64,000 nucleotides of DNA, taken from NCBI GenBank assembly GCA_016929335.1, contig JAFGIY010000065.1:124001-188000 (forward strand), read 5' to 3'. Position numbers and translations under genes: made by a program. Under the pieces are notes generated by a model that was given only the letters and a program-made list of their open reading frames with translations, was not told where the DNA came from and did no database searches. This document shows, one piece after another, positions 25,412 to 34,542 of this stretch. The DNA comes from Acidobacteriota bacterium (GTDB taxonomy: Bacteria; Acidobacteriota; UBA6911). Each line of letters opens with the position of its first letter. Position 1 is the stretch's first letter.

Positions 25412-27337
25412 TCAGTCATAATGATGCCTGAGCCAGATTTCGAGGACGGCAAAGATCCATATCTTCCGCCAGGAAAGTGAATGATTGCTATCTGCATAAA
25501 ACCGGGTGTACAGGGCTCTCAGAGCCTTAGTATCAAAAAGGCCGCGTTTGGCTATAGTGCTATCCGAAAAAACGTCATCGATAATAGGCCGCAAATCTGT
25601 TTTTAGCCAGTCTTTGAAGGGCATGTAAAAGCCTCTGGCCGCTCGATTTATAATTTCAGGCGGAAGAATAGACTTCCCGATGCGCTTCAGAATATATTTA
25701 TCAATATCATCCTTCTTGCGCAGCTTACTTGGGACAGCATTTTGTATAAACTCTATCAATGGGTGGTCAAAATAGGGAAGTCTCAGATCAACGGCATGCG
25801 CTCTGCTTACGCTGCCCAGATGAGCCAGTCCCTGATCAAGATATATCCTGAAATCACCATAATTATAGCGTTCATATATATTCTTCACATTGCTGTCATA
25901 GTAAGCAAGAACCTTGAAATGTGTTTCCTCGAAGCCTTCGTTCTGAGCCCATTGCAGGCAGCGGAAGAAGTGTCGGCGTTCAGCCTTGGTAAACATTGTG
26001 TCAAAGTTCGCCGTGCCTGCCTGAAATGAGAAATAGCGTGAAAGCAAGCCCAACATGCCTGCTATTCGGCCTCTTTTTATGTGAAGGTTTTCTATAAGAG
26101 AGTTAACGATCGTATCCATAGAGCGGAAGATCATCACGGCCGCTGATCTGGGAAGCTTATGGATAGGAGTAAAACTCGCATGGAGAGCCGGCATTTTATC
26201 ATCGATAAGGTACTGGAATGCACTATTGCCTCCATCCCCGCGAAACGCTACCTCTATTCCATTGTCCCTTGCGGCCTTCAAGAAAAAATACGGGAGTATG
26301 GCTCCGGCAGTTGGGGTGTCCAGACTCCTGATAAGAGTGGGAAGCTCGGCTGACAAATCATTGCCAGATATGCGAATCTCCGTATGGTATGAGCCTATCT
26401 TCTTCGAAACAAGATTTGAAAGTGAAAACTCATTGAGACTGCTATATTTATCTCCAAATCCAAACGTATAGGTTTTTAAATCCTGCCTGGATTCGGCCAA
26501 TATGGCTGCTATTGTGCATGAATCCATCCCACTGCTAAGAGAGATAGCCGGCGCTCCTCTCTGCGGATTCCTTAAAGCTATAGATTCGGTAAGAAGCCGG
26601 CGGCATTCTTCAATAATCTCTTCATCATCACATTTAGGTTTATGATCGACGCAGGGAAAATCCCAATATTTTGAAATCCTTACTCGATCATTTCGGATGT
26701 CGTATTCAAGAAAGGAGGCGGGCAGAATGCTATGAAAATGACATATGGGTGTTTGGGGTTGAGGAACAAATGTCAGAAATAGATAGTGATATATTGATTC
26801 GTGGTTCAGTTCCTTTTTGATATCTTTGACATGCGTTAATGCATCCAGGGTGGATGCAAAAAGCAATTTCCCCTCGCCTTCTTGATGATAATAAAAGACA
26901 GGCTTGATCCCAAATCGATCTCTTGCGAGAAAGAGCTTATTTACTCTTGAATCCCAGACTGCAAATACAAAATCTCCACGAAGATAATTCAGACAATTCA
27001 GGCCATATTCCAGGTAGAGATCCAACAGCAATTCAGCCGGCCGATCGTTTTGTACTGCATAGCCTTTAGCGGATAGTTCTTTCACGAGTTGAGGAGCATT
27101 ATATAAATTGCCGTCAAATACCAATGTTACAGATGCCTTGGAATCATGTATGGGTTGAGATGCGCCGGCCGCGCTATCTTGGGATGCGATAGGAACGTGA
27201 CAGAGGCAGACCTCCGATGTTTTCCATATTCTTCCCGATATCCCGGAGGCGGGCGCCAGAAATTCAATCATCGACTGGACGACATCTCCCGCTGTGCCAT
27301 GAGTTCGAGTTCCGGCAATACCTGCAATAGCTCCCAT
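25412..27337 (-). CDS. Asparagine-synthase-like amide ligase lacking the N-terminal Cys (copy 2)
   Basis: 641 residues. The protein begins MGAIAGIAG: Gly replaces the catalytic Cys2, and the glutamine-binding NGE is DGN (DGNLYN). The start is firm, since AGGAGG lies 8 nt upstream. The ATP-pyrophosphatase domain has the P-loop variant SSGMDSC and the segments SLDTPTAGAILPYF and ARGFYMPFKDWL. This is the configuration of beta-lactam synthetase-type enzymes, which use ATP to adenylate a carboxylate and then form an amide without glutamine hydrolysis. The gene is 12 bp after the MurA-like gene and 93 bp before arginase, so it belongs to one transcription unit. Substrate unknown. Confidence 0.8.
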   Translation of the reverse strand: MGAIAGIAGTRTHGTAGDVVQSMIEFLAPASGISGRIWKTSEVCLCHVPIASQDSAAGASQPIHDSKASVTLVFDGNLYNAPQLVKELSAKGYAVQNDRPAELLLDLYLEYGLNCLNYLRGDFVFAVWDSRVNKLFLARDRFGIKPVFYYHQEGEGKLLFASTLDALTHVKDIKKELNHESIYHYLFLTFVPQPQTPICHFHSILPASFLEYDIRNDRVRISKYWDFPCVDHKPKCDDEEIIEECRRLLTESIALRNPQRGAPAISLSSGMDSCTIAAILAESRQDLKTYTFGFGDKYSSLNEFSLSNLVSKKIGSYHTEIRISGNDLSAELPTLIRSLDTPTAGAILPYFFLKAARDNGIEVAFRGDGGNSAFQYLIDDKMPALHASFTPIHKLPRSAAVMIFRSMDTIVNSLIENLHIKRGRIAGMLGLLSRYFSFQAGTANFDTMFTKAERRHFFRCLQWAQNEGFEETHFKVLAYYDSNVKNIYERYNYGDFRIYLDQGLAHLGSVSRAHAVDLRLPYFDHPLIEFIQNAVPSKLRKKDDIDKYILKRIGKSILPPEIINRAARGFYMPFKDWLKTDLRPIIDDVFSDSTIAKRGLFDTKALRALYTRFYADSNHSLSWRKIWIFAVLEIWLRHHYD

Positions 27338-27349
27338 TGAATTTGCCTC

Positions 27350-28642
27350 CTATGATTGTGAAGAGGATGCTCTGAAAAGGCATATGTCGGCACCAATGCT
27401 GCGGAGTTTTGCATCTGCGTGCTCATAGCCTCTTTCAATCTGGCTTATATTGGTTATTCGTGTCTCACCCTCACTGACCAATCCTGCGAGCAACAGGGCT
27501 GCGCCACAGCGGAGATCCAAAGCTATTACTGTATTACCCCGGAGCTGCTTTCCTCCCTTCACGATCAGTATGTTGTCTCTAATGGAGAGGTCTGCATCAA
27601 GCTTGCTTAGTTCTTCGGCATACCTGAACCTTTTAGGAAAACGCAAATCAATGATTCTGGATTCACCCTTTGCGCATAGAGCATATACTGCAAAGAGTGG
27701 CTGCATATCCGAATTGATGCCCGGATAAGGACCGGTGCTGATGTCAACGGGAAAGCACCTGCCTCCCCGAACGATCAGTGTTTCTTCTCCACGATAGAAT
27801 TTAGCTCCGCTTTCTCTTAAGTGGATTAGCGGCACTTCCAGATCCCTGTACGGGAAGTTTTCAATTTCAATATCTCCCTGGGTTATCACCGCTGCAATAA
27901 GAAAGGTGATAGCTTCCATATTATCCGGAATAACGGTATGCCTTGTACCGGCAAGGTCCCGAACTCCATGGATCCGTATACTTTCCTGGCCGTGTACTTC
28001 GATATCCGCTCCCATCGAACGCATAAAGGCAATTAGATCGGCTATTTCCGGCCTGAAGTGGGGACCCCATACGACGGTCGTGCCTTGTGCAAGGGACCCT
28101 GCCAGGATAGCGTTTTCGGTAGCTCCCGTTGATCGGATGGGGAGAGTAATTTCGGATCCGTGCAGACCCAGGGGGGCTTCACCGCACAGACAACCATTTT
28201 CTTCCCAGACTTTTGCTCCAAGATGTTCGAGTACCATCTGGTGCAAATCGTAATCCCTGTCTCCAATACTGCAGCCTCCGGGCAGTGGAACTTTAGCCTT
28301 GCCTTTTCGCGCAAGAAGGCTTCCGAATATAAGAAGTGTGTTTCTTATAGACGGTCCTTTCCATTGTAGTTCTTCCCCAAGTTCTTTGTCGCAGGAGATG
28401 AAAATTCTGTCTTCTGTAACCCTGCAATGCTTTCCAAGCATCCGCAGCATTTCCACGTGGATCTGAGTGTCAATAAGGCTGGATGGATAATTGATAATTT
28501 CTATCGGTTCATCGGTGAGGATAGAAGCAGTCAGAAGCTTTAGCGCACTGTTCTTTGCTCCACTGACGCGAATTTTGCCCTCCAGCCTGGACTTCTTTAC
28601 GACAAAGTGATCTCTTGCATCATCGGATATATTGAGGGACAT
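27350..28642 (-). CDS. MurA-like UDP-GlcNAc enolpyruvyl transferase (locus-specific paralogue)
   Basis: 430 residues of the EPSP-synthase/MurA fold. Key MurA residues are present: Lys30 in SGAKNSALK, catalytic Cys124 in PGGCSIGDRDYDLH with the following Arg, Asp in TGPYPGINSDMQPL and Arg in LRCGAALLLAGL. It is therefore probably catalytically competent and attaches enolpyruvate to UDP-GlcNAc or a related sugar. Location inside the exopolysaccharide operon, 12 bp upstream of an amide-ligase gene, suggests a second copy dedicated to the polysaccharide, although it could be the only murA of the genome. AGAGG lies 6 nt before the ATG. Confidence 0.85.
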   Translation of the reverse strand: MSLNISDDARDHFVVKKSRLEGKIRVSGAKNSALKLLTASILTDEPIEIINYPSSLIDTQIHVEMLRMLGKHCRVTEDRIFISCDKELGEELQWKGPSIRNTLLIFGSLLARKGKAKVPLPGGCSIGDRDYDLHQMVLEHLGAKVWEENGCLCGEAPLGLHGSEITLPIRSTGATENAILAGSLAQGTTVVWGPHFRPEIADLIAFMRSMGADIEVHGQESIRIHGVRDLAGTRHTVIPDNMEAITFLIAAVITQGDIEIENFPYRDLEVPLIHLRESGAKFYRGEETLIVRGGRCFPVDISTGPYPGINSDMQPLFAVYALCAKGESRIIDLRFPKRFRYAEELSKLDADLSIRDNILIVKGGKQLRGNTVIALDLRCGAALLLAGLVSEGETRITNISQIERGYEHADAKLRSIGADICLFRASSSQS

Positions 28643-28838
28643 ACAGGACCTCTCGATGTTTAATGAGTCGCTAGATGTAATAAATCGTTTGCTGAATTTG
28701 CCTAATCGTTTTCAGCAATAGAATGGCGTCTAAGTGTAGAGATCTACAGGTAGATAGAGGACCTGGGAAAATCCACTCATTTGCAGGACCAATGCTTTCT
28801 ATTTGCTTGTCCGGCCGTAGAGACTATGGATTGAAATG

Positions 28839-30164
28839 CTATACAGTCGGAACCGGATCTATCGGCATATTCGCCGGGCTGTTCTTATCTGCAGATTGCT
28901 TACCGGCTAATCTTAAATAGTATATGTTTTTTCCTATTGAGGGGATTACCAGGCACCAATAGAATACCTCATAAACCGGATAGGAATGAAGCATCGCGCA
29001 AACCAGGAATCCAAGGAGACCGGACGCTAATGCCCAGATAAAAGGCCTGTATCCGGCAACAGAAGGATTAGTCCTGGATAAACGATTCAATATTAACAGA
29101 TCCCGGATAGCAAGGAAGATTGATAGCAGATAGAATAGGAGCGCAAATATTCCTCCCTCACATAAAAAGAGCAGCGCAGTGTTATGGGGGTCGGCTCGTT
29201 GCTTAAAGAAGATCTGTTTATTCAGTTTTATAAAATAGTCTTTTGCCATGTATTGAAAATTCTGAGCGCCAACACCTAGAAAGGGGTGGTCTTTGAACAT
29301 TTCAAATCCCACTTCCCAGATCTCATATCTGCCACCCGTTTCTTCCTCATTAAATATGCTGTCCATCCTGTTGTGATATCCGGGAGTACCACTGGCAGCC
29401 CAGCTGAATACGAGATACATGATCGCGGCTGCCGCCAATAGCCCAATTTTGAGGCGCAAATTTGCCATGAGGAACAAAATGAACGCTACAACCGCAAGTC
29501 CAAGAATTGCCGCCCTTGATTGAGTAAAAACTATACTGGATAGGAGAACACATGAAAGCAGGCCTCCCATCAGCTTATACTTGATGCCTTTTTTAAAGAA
29601 AATTGCTATAAACAGGGGCAGCATTAATACCCAGAGCGCAGCCATCGAATTGGATTCGCTGAATTGCCCCCCTGCCATGTCCTCGAGACGAGGATTCCCC
29701 CTGAAATGCTGTTCAAATCCCCAGATTCCCAGGAAGGCGGCTCCAAAAAGATTGATGCCGACGAATCTTGATAGCCTTTCCTTTGTATCTATCAGGCGCA
29801 CCATAAGGAAACAGAAGATCGCAATCTTGAAAAGCTCTTCCGCCCACATGAAACTGAGGCGGACGCTGTATTCTGCAAAAAATGAAGCGAGAATTAGGAT
29901 AAAGGAAAGACCAAAAAGCGATAGGACAGTCCAAGAGGATCTCTCTGGAGGGTAAAAATTCCTATATTGGAATAGCCATCCAATTACCAGGCAGATACTG
30001 ACGATGAGCGGAATATGGAAATCGGCCAGATAGTTATAGGAAAACCTTTCCGGCCGAATGTAAGTGATTAAAGCAAAGAAGCAGAGTCCCCAAAAGGGTT
30101 TCCGGAGAGAAAGCAGACAGGCGGCGAAACTGATGGCGAGAATAAGTACGGCTCTTAGCGGCAT
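28839..30164 (-). CDS. O-antigen-ligase/Wzy-type protein, exosortase-associated
   Basis: 441 residues with about 12 hydrophobic segments. The N-terminus (LLSLRKPFWGLCFFALITYIRPERF, read with gaps) matches the exosortase-A-associated putative O-glycosylation ligase family, and a large periplasmic loop holds HPFLGVGAQNFQYM and DPHNTALLFLCEGG, with the conserved H-x-x-x of WaaL/Wzy ligases (PHNTALLFLCEGG). It would polymerise repeat units or attach glycan to an acceptor on the periplasmic face. Its start overlaps the upstream GT2 gene by 10 bp. Confidence 0.85.
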   Translation of the reverse strand: MPLRAVLILAISFAACLLSLRKPFWGLCFFALITYIRPERFSYNYLADFHIPLIVSICLVIGWLFQYRNFYPPERSSWTVLSLFGLSFILILASFFAEYSVRLSFMWAEELFKIAIFCFLMVRLIDTKERLSRFVGINLFGAAFLGIWGFEQHFRGNPRLEDMAGGQFSESNSMAALWVLMLPLFIAIFFKKGIKYKLMGGLLSCVLLSSIVFTQSRAAILGLAVVAFILFLMANLRLKIGLLAAAAIMYLVFSWAASGTPGYHNRMDSIFNEEETGGRYEIWEVGFEMFKDHPFLGVGAQNFQYMAKDYFIKLNKQIFFKQRADPHNTALLFLCEGGIFALLFYLLSIFLAIRDLLILNRLSRTNPSVAGYRPFIWALASGLLGFLVCAMLHSYPVYEVFYWCLVIPSIGKNIYYLRLAGKQSADKNSPANMPIDPVPTV

Positions 30165-30967
30165 ATGCGAATGCTTCCTGTGGCCCTTTGAGGGCGTCTA
30201 AATAAATAACGATGCTTCCAAAAATAATGCGCCAACCCTTTTATATGCTCAACTGCAAGTCGGTTGAATCGAAATCCTCTTGAGAACTCCTGCGTGTGGT
30301 GAACGGCAGTGCAGTCAGGATCAAGAATAATCCGGTAGCCCTTTTCCCAAATTCTCAGACAATAATCCACATCTTCCGGCGCATAAAAAATGGCTTCGTC
30401 CAGATATCCGACATCATCAAGGAGATTCCGCCGAAACATCCAGAAGGCGGAGATTGCATAGTCGACCTCAATCGGATTTTGGGGCGAATTGCCTTCGGCT
30501 TCTCTGGTTTCAATCTTCCTTAAGAAGAAATATCGGAGCAATTTTGAATGGAGCGTAGGGAACCGGTCGGTTGATTTTTGATGCCGTCCGTCCGGATAAA
30601 GCAGTCTGGGAACGGCTAGTCCAATTTCCGGATTGGCATCAAACAGTTTCCGAAGCCGGAGGATGGATTCCCAGGCAACCTCCACATCGGAATCCATCAC
30701 AATAACAAAATCACCGCAGCTTTTTTTAAGGGCTATGTTTCTCGGGTAGGTGGTCCCATGATTGCTTTTCAGGAAAATAGGAGTCACTTGACTGTGCTTT
30801 TTGCGATAGTCCTCCAATATTTGAGGAGTCCTGTCTGCAGAGCCATTATCTATGATCAAAATTTCACAGGAAACGTGAGGTTGTGGAGATCCAGCCAATA
30901 TAGACTGAAGGCAGCTCTCTATATGTTTCTCAGAATTCCAGGTCAAAATGACAAAGGAAAAATCCAT
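30155..30967 (-). CDS. GT2 family glycosyltransferase
   Basis: 270 residues, GT-A fold. Motifs: FVILTWNSEKHIESCL, IDNGSADRTPQIL, the metal-binding DSD in FVIVMDSDVEVAW and ApEDVDYCLRIWEKGY. It resembles rhamnosyl-type transferases (GT2 family with W-x-EKGY). No membrane segment is visible. It lies between the FemAB-type gene (23 bp) and the ligase gene (overlap), in the same operon. Confidence 0.87.
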   Translation of the reverse strand: MDFSFVILTWNSEKHIESCLQSILAGSPQPHVSCEILIIDNGSADRTPQILEDYRKKHSQVTPIFLKSNHGTTYPRNIALKKSCGDFVIVMDSDVEVAWESILRLRKLFDANPEIGLAVPRLLYPDGRHQKSTDRFPTLHSKLLRYFFLRKIETREAEGNSPQNPIEVDYAISAFWMFRRNLLDDVGYLDEAIFYAPEDVDYCLRIWEKGYRIILDPDCTAVHHTQEFSRGFRFNRLAVEHIKGLAHYFWKHRYLFRRPQRATGSIRICR

Positions 30968-30989
30968 AGGACCGGGAGTGCCTATTTTT

Positions 30990-32093
30990 TTATAGGCTGA
31001 TGCGTTTCCGAATGCAGGGCCCGCAGAGATTTGCCAGAGGAATCGGGAGCCGCTTCCAAAGATTGACGGCTACGCTCCTTCCGGCATCTTCTCTATCCGC
31101 TGATACGGATGACTTTTTGCCGATCGAGAGATACTGCCAAAACAAGGGATGAGCATCGGCGCCCCATTGCTGCTTGAACCGGTAGGTTCCTTCAGAAGGC
31201 GTGGAACGGCCGAAATCAAAGTAACCGAATCCATTATCGCAGGCATATTCCAGCATCTTCCAATATAGAAGCATGTTGGGGCTCAGTGAATTGTAGCTTT
31301 TCAGGGAAGAAGACCATGGATTAGCCAGCAGGTTGCCCAGTCCGATCACCATCGAGCATGAGAGAGGAACATTGTCCTGATATATGATGAATATATGAAC
31401 CGCATCTCCCAAGTGCTGCATGATTGCTTGTATAAGTCTCCGGGAATGAACCGGAGATCCCAGATCACGCATATTAGCCGAGAATACCTGGTAAAAATGC
31501 TCCAGCAATTCGAGCCCCCCAATCCTGGCCCATAGCCCGGCCTTTTGCGGCCTTCGAATTTGACTTCTCAGCTTGGGTTTGAATAAACCGAAAAGTGTAT
31601 CTGAAGAATCCGGCAATTTAAGAACCATCCGAACCTTATGCGATTTTGTGACTGGCAAAAAGCTTCCATTCAGCGGACTGCAATCATTAAATATAGAGAG
31701 ATTCTCCCGGTGTCTGAATTCGATCTCATCGCATTGAAGACGCTCTGCTAGCCTAGCGGCCTCGATCAGCAGAGATCGCGCGGAAGACTCTGAAGTGGAT
31801 AATATCCCGCCATAATCGCAGTAAGGAACAGATACCAATCTGTTCCCAAAAAAGACATGTTTCATGTGAACAAGGGGCAATATCGCCGAAACCTGCTCAT
31901 TTACAGATGGCTGATTGGATTTTGTAAGGCAGACCAAATAGTAGGTCTTGTGCCCATAGGCTTGCTCCAAGGCTTTGAGCCAACCGGTAAGGTGATAAAT
32001 GCTGGGAGAAGAATGCGTCCTTACATAGTTGTCCCATAGTCCTGCATCAATGGGATCCATCAAGCGGACAGTCATTCCCGCTTCTTCGTTCAT
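30990..32093 (-). CDS. FemAB family protein, XrtA/PEP-CTERM-associated
   Basis: 367 residues of the FemAB/GNAT-fold class. Visible features: SIYHLTGWLKALEQAYGHKTYYLVC, PKLRSQIRRPQKAGLWARIGG and the late FDFGRSTPSEGTYRFKQQWGA (read in parts), which is the signature of exosortase-associated FemAB proteins. Members transfer aminoacyl groups from aminoacyl-tRNA to peptidoglycan or similar acceptors; in this class the acceptor is not known. It is the first gene of the minus-strand arm and is divergent from the export arm. Confidence 0.85.
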   Translation of the reverse strand: MNEEAGMTVRLMDPIDAGLWDNYVRTHSSPSIYHLTGWLKALEQAYGHKTYYLVCLTKSNQPSVNEQVSAILPLVHMKHVFFGNRLVSVPYCDYGGILSTSESSARSLLIEAARLAERLQCDEIEFRHRENLSIFNDCSPLNGSFLPVTKSHKVRMVLKLPDSSDTLFGLFKPKLRSQIRRPQKAGLWARIGGLELLEHFYQVFSANMRDLGSPVHSRRLIQAIMQHLGDAVHIFIIYQDNVPLSCSMVIGLGNLLANPWSSSLKSYNSLSPNMLLYWKMLEYACDNGFGYFDFGRSTPSEGTYRFKQQWGADAHPLFWQYLSIGKKSSVSADREDAGRSVAVNLWKRLPIPLANLCGPCIRKRISL

Positions 32094-32540
32094 TCAGGTA
32101 GATTTGTTTGCTTTAGTGGGGGGTTATCGGCCGGGGGGATTTTTCACGATCTCGAAAACCGGAGACAGCTTCGCCGCTTTACTTACAGCTTGAGAAATTG
32201 CCAAGCTATTATATCAAAATAACTTAGCAGGATTATTGCATTGCCAACGGGAAAGCAGATGCTGCCATTCAACAACGCATCTGATTTATCGGCGAGGGTG
32301 CGCGTATTGTGTAGCAATCAAATCAGGAGAGTCAAGTCAGTTCGGATAGAGAACTGCCGAGCGCAAAAGCTCCAAATTAAAGGATATTGTAATTGACCTG
32401 CTGACTCGGCCTGCGGTAGCATTGATCACTCTCACCGTAAGGATGTTACGCGATCTTATGCGTGTTCCTCAACGATACAATAAAGAAAAGTCATCTTTGC
32501 TTATGTTCCGCCGATAGATACTTTTATTGAGGAGTGGGAA
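32094..32540. promoter_or_regulatory. Divergent control region between biosynthesis and export arms
   Basis: 447 bp without a gene. It must hold the promoters for both arms. The only rightward candidate I see is TTGACC (32393-32398) with TAGCAT 18 nt later (32417-32422), a weak sigma-70 match. No sigma-54 element (GG-N10-GC with TGGCAC) was found on either strand. GAGGAG at 32529-32534 is the ribosome-binding site of the export gene. Confidence 0.4.
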
Positions 32541-33122
32541 ATGAAAATATTGGTGGCTGCTTTTTTCATTTTGCTTTTAAATACATCAGTTGTTCTGTCG
32601 AATCAGGCCCCGAGCTCTCCTGCACCAGATGTACCCGAAGCTTTTGTGATCGGATTAGAAGACGTATTATCCGTCGGCGTATGGAAAGAACCGGATTTAT
32701 CCGTGAAAGAAGTTGTCGTACGCCCCGATGGAAAGATAAGCCTTCCATTGATCAGCGACATCCAGGCAAGCGGACTTACTCCAAAGCAATTGCAGGATCG
32801 AATTGCCGAAAAGCTAAAGGAATTTGTAGCCTCTCCCACTGTAACGGTCAGCGTGCTGAAAATTGCAAGCCAGTCCGTCTCGATAGTCGGACAGGTGGCA
32901 AGACCGGGGTCCTACTTTTTAGGATCTCCCATGACGGTGCTGGAGTTGCTGGCGAGAGCAGGCGGCTTTCGTGAAGAGGCAAATGCCAAAAAGATTGCCA
33001 TCGTGCGTAAGGAGAACGGGAAGACATCCTATTTCTCGTTCAATTACAAGGAAGTTTCCAAAGGACGAAACCTGCAGCAGAATATCGTGCTAAAGAATGG
33101 AGATGTGGTCATTGTCCCCTAA
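32541..33122 (+). CDS. Polysaccharide export protein (Wza-like), XrtA-associated
   Basis: 193-residue exported protein with a cleavable signal peptide (1-20). It contains the Poly_export domain (FVIGLEDVLSVGVWKEPDLS, PDGKISLPLISDIQASGLT) and a SLBB domain (VSIVGQVARPGSYFLGSPMT, LKNGDVVIVP). No lipobox Cys is visible, and the protein is shorter than E. coli Wza, as is usual for exosortase loci. A GAGGAG sequence precedes the ATG. The next gene overlaps its end. Confidence 0.9.
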   Translation: MKILVAAFFILLLNTSVVLSNQAPSSPAPDVPEAFVIGLEDVLSVGVWKEPDLSVKEVVVRPDGKISLPLISDIQASGLTPKQLQDRIAEKLKEFVASPTVTVSVLKIASQSVSIVGQVARPGSYFLGSPMTVLELLARAGGFREEANAKKIAIVRKENGKTSYFSFNYKEVSKGRNLQQNIVLKNGDVVIVP

Positions 33123-34506
33123 CACCGTTGGTGCAGAACTCAAAAGAAGGCACTTGTGGATTTGGGCCCTATGCTTCCTTTGGGCGATCGGAGCCTGCTT
33201 TGCGCAGGAGCCTGCGAACGAACCACCAGGAGATCAAGGACAGATTGATTCTGGCCCACCCGAAGAAGACGAGCCTCTGGAGCAGGAACCTATCCCCATA
33301 CCGATCAGAGCGGGCGAGGAATCTCAATCGCTTGCCGGGCTGACATTTGTTGATGATGTATTCCATAATGTGAAAAATCGCTGGGGATTCTCTCTTAGCG
33401 CTTACCAGGCCTATACGAGCAATCTTGCTTCCAACGATAGTTCGCGCAAGGATTCGGGCATCACCGCATTTATCCCCCGGACGTTTTTCAATTTCGGCAA
33501 GAGGAAGTCCCGGTTTCATATCGATCTGGGCGGAGGCTACCGGCATTACAATAATCGACGGGATTTAAGCGGACTGGATTATTACGGAGATGCGCAATAT
33601 TCCTACCGGATATCACGGCGAACATCCTTTCAGCTTTCAGATCAATTCACATCCTCTTTGAATGATGCATGGTCTTTCCTGTCCTTATATTCGCCTCTGC
33701 ACTACAATCACAATTTTTCCAACGAAGTTCTGTTCAACAGGCAACGAGTAACCAGAAACTCGTTTATCGCACAGCTGGACCATAGCCCCAGCCGCAAGAT
33801 TCGATTGGGAGTTTTCGGCGGGCTCAGATCCTATCGCTATTCGCGGGGCACTCTGAGCGATTCCGATGCAATTGAATTCGGCGGCAGTTTTTATTATCGG
33901 GTAGCCAAATGGCTTTATCTTACCAACAGTGCTTCCGCCTATGTGAATGTTAGCGGGGATTATCTCGAACAACGCATTTATAGACTGCAGGTCGGAGGCC
34001 TCGAATTCCATCCAACCGATTCCTGGCGGATTTGGGCGGGCGGGGGAGTAAACCTATCCGATTATGAGCACCGCACCCGTACCGGTGAGAATATTAGTGC
34101 CGGGATAGGCTATACTGCCCAAAATCTGATGTTCAGCGCTACCTACCAGAGGGGATTCACTTCGCTAATAGGCTTTTCCAGACTCCTGCAGTCGGATGTT
34201 GTCAATGCAAGCCTGGGATATCGGCTGACCAGATGGATGAGCACGAGGTTGGAATCGTACTACTATCGAAGCACGGAAGAATATGGCAAGGGAATCCTGG
34301 AAACCCTTTCCGGCGGCGGTGGGTTGGAGTTCGCACTGTGCCGAAGCCTCATGATGACATTGAATGCATATTATCAAAACCAGCGAACTCAAAACAATTT
34401 TTCCATCCCAGGCCTTGGACTAAATCGATTCACGGGTTCTATAGGGATTCAATACGTCTGGCCGTCCCGAAGAGGAACCCCGGACTATGGCCTGTATGGA
34501 TATTAA
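33097..34506 (+). CDS. Outer-membrane beta-barrel protein, PEP-CTERM-system associated
   Basis: About 469 residues. A hydrophobic segment near the start (HLWIWALCFLWAIGACFAQ) is a signal peptide with cleavage after AQ. After an acidic Pro-rich linker (about 40-75), some 16-18 amphipathic aromatic-ended strands form a probable outer-membrane barrel (for example GFSLSAYQAYTSNL, YRHYNNRRDLSGLDYYGDA). It resembles the uncharacterised barrel proteins regularly found after the export gene in exosortase loci and may be the outer-membrane channel. The start at 33097 gives a long charged pre-signal; an ATG at 33103 or a TTG a few codons on is equally possible. Confidence 0.75.
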   Translation: MEMWSLSPNTVGAELKRRHLWIWALCFLWAIGACFAQEPANEPPGDQGQIDSGPPEEDEPLEQEPIPIPIRAGEESQSLAGLTFVDDVFHNVKNRWGFSLSAYQAYTSNLASNDSSRKDSGITAFIPRTFFNFGKRKSRFHIDLGGGYRHYNNRRDLSGLDYYGDAQYSYRISRRTSFQLSDQFTSSLNDAWSFLSLYSPLHYNHNFSNEVLFNRQRVTRNSFIAQLDHSPSRKIRLGVFGGLRSYRYSRGTLSDSDAIEFGGSFYYRVAKWLYLTNSASAYVNVSGDYLEQRIYRLQVGGLEFHPTDSWRIWAGGGVNLSDYEHRTRTGENISAGIGYTAQNLMFSATYQRGFTSLIGFSRLLQSDVVNASLGYRLTRWMSTRLESYYYRSTEEYGKGILETLSGGGGLEFALCRSLMMTLNAYYQNQRTQNNFSIPGLGLNRFTGSIGIQYVWPSRRGTPDYGLYGY

Positions 34507-34542
34507 ATGGGATCTTGAGAAAGAAATTGCGAGGTATCGCGC

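Noticed and set aside
24324..27337. A clavulanate-type pathway (arginase-like amidino hydrolase plus beta-lactam synthetase)
   Set aside because: The arginase keeps the true arginine-binding loop, no CeaS- or clavaminate-synthase-like gene is nearby, and the setting is a polysaccharide locus. Kept only as a loose analogy.
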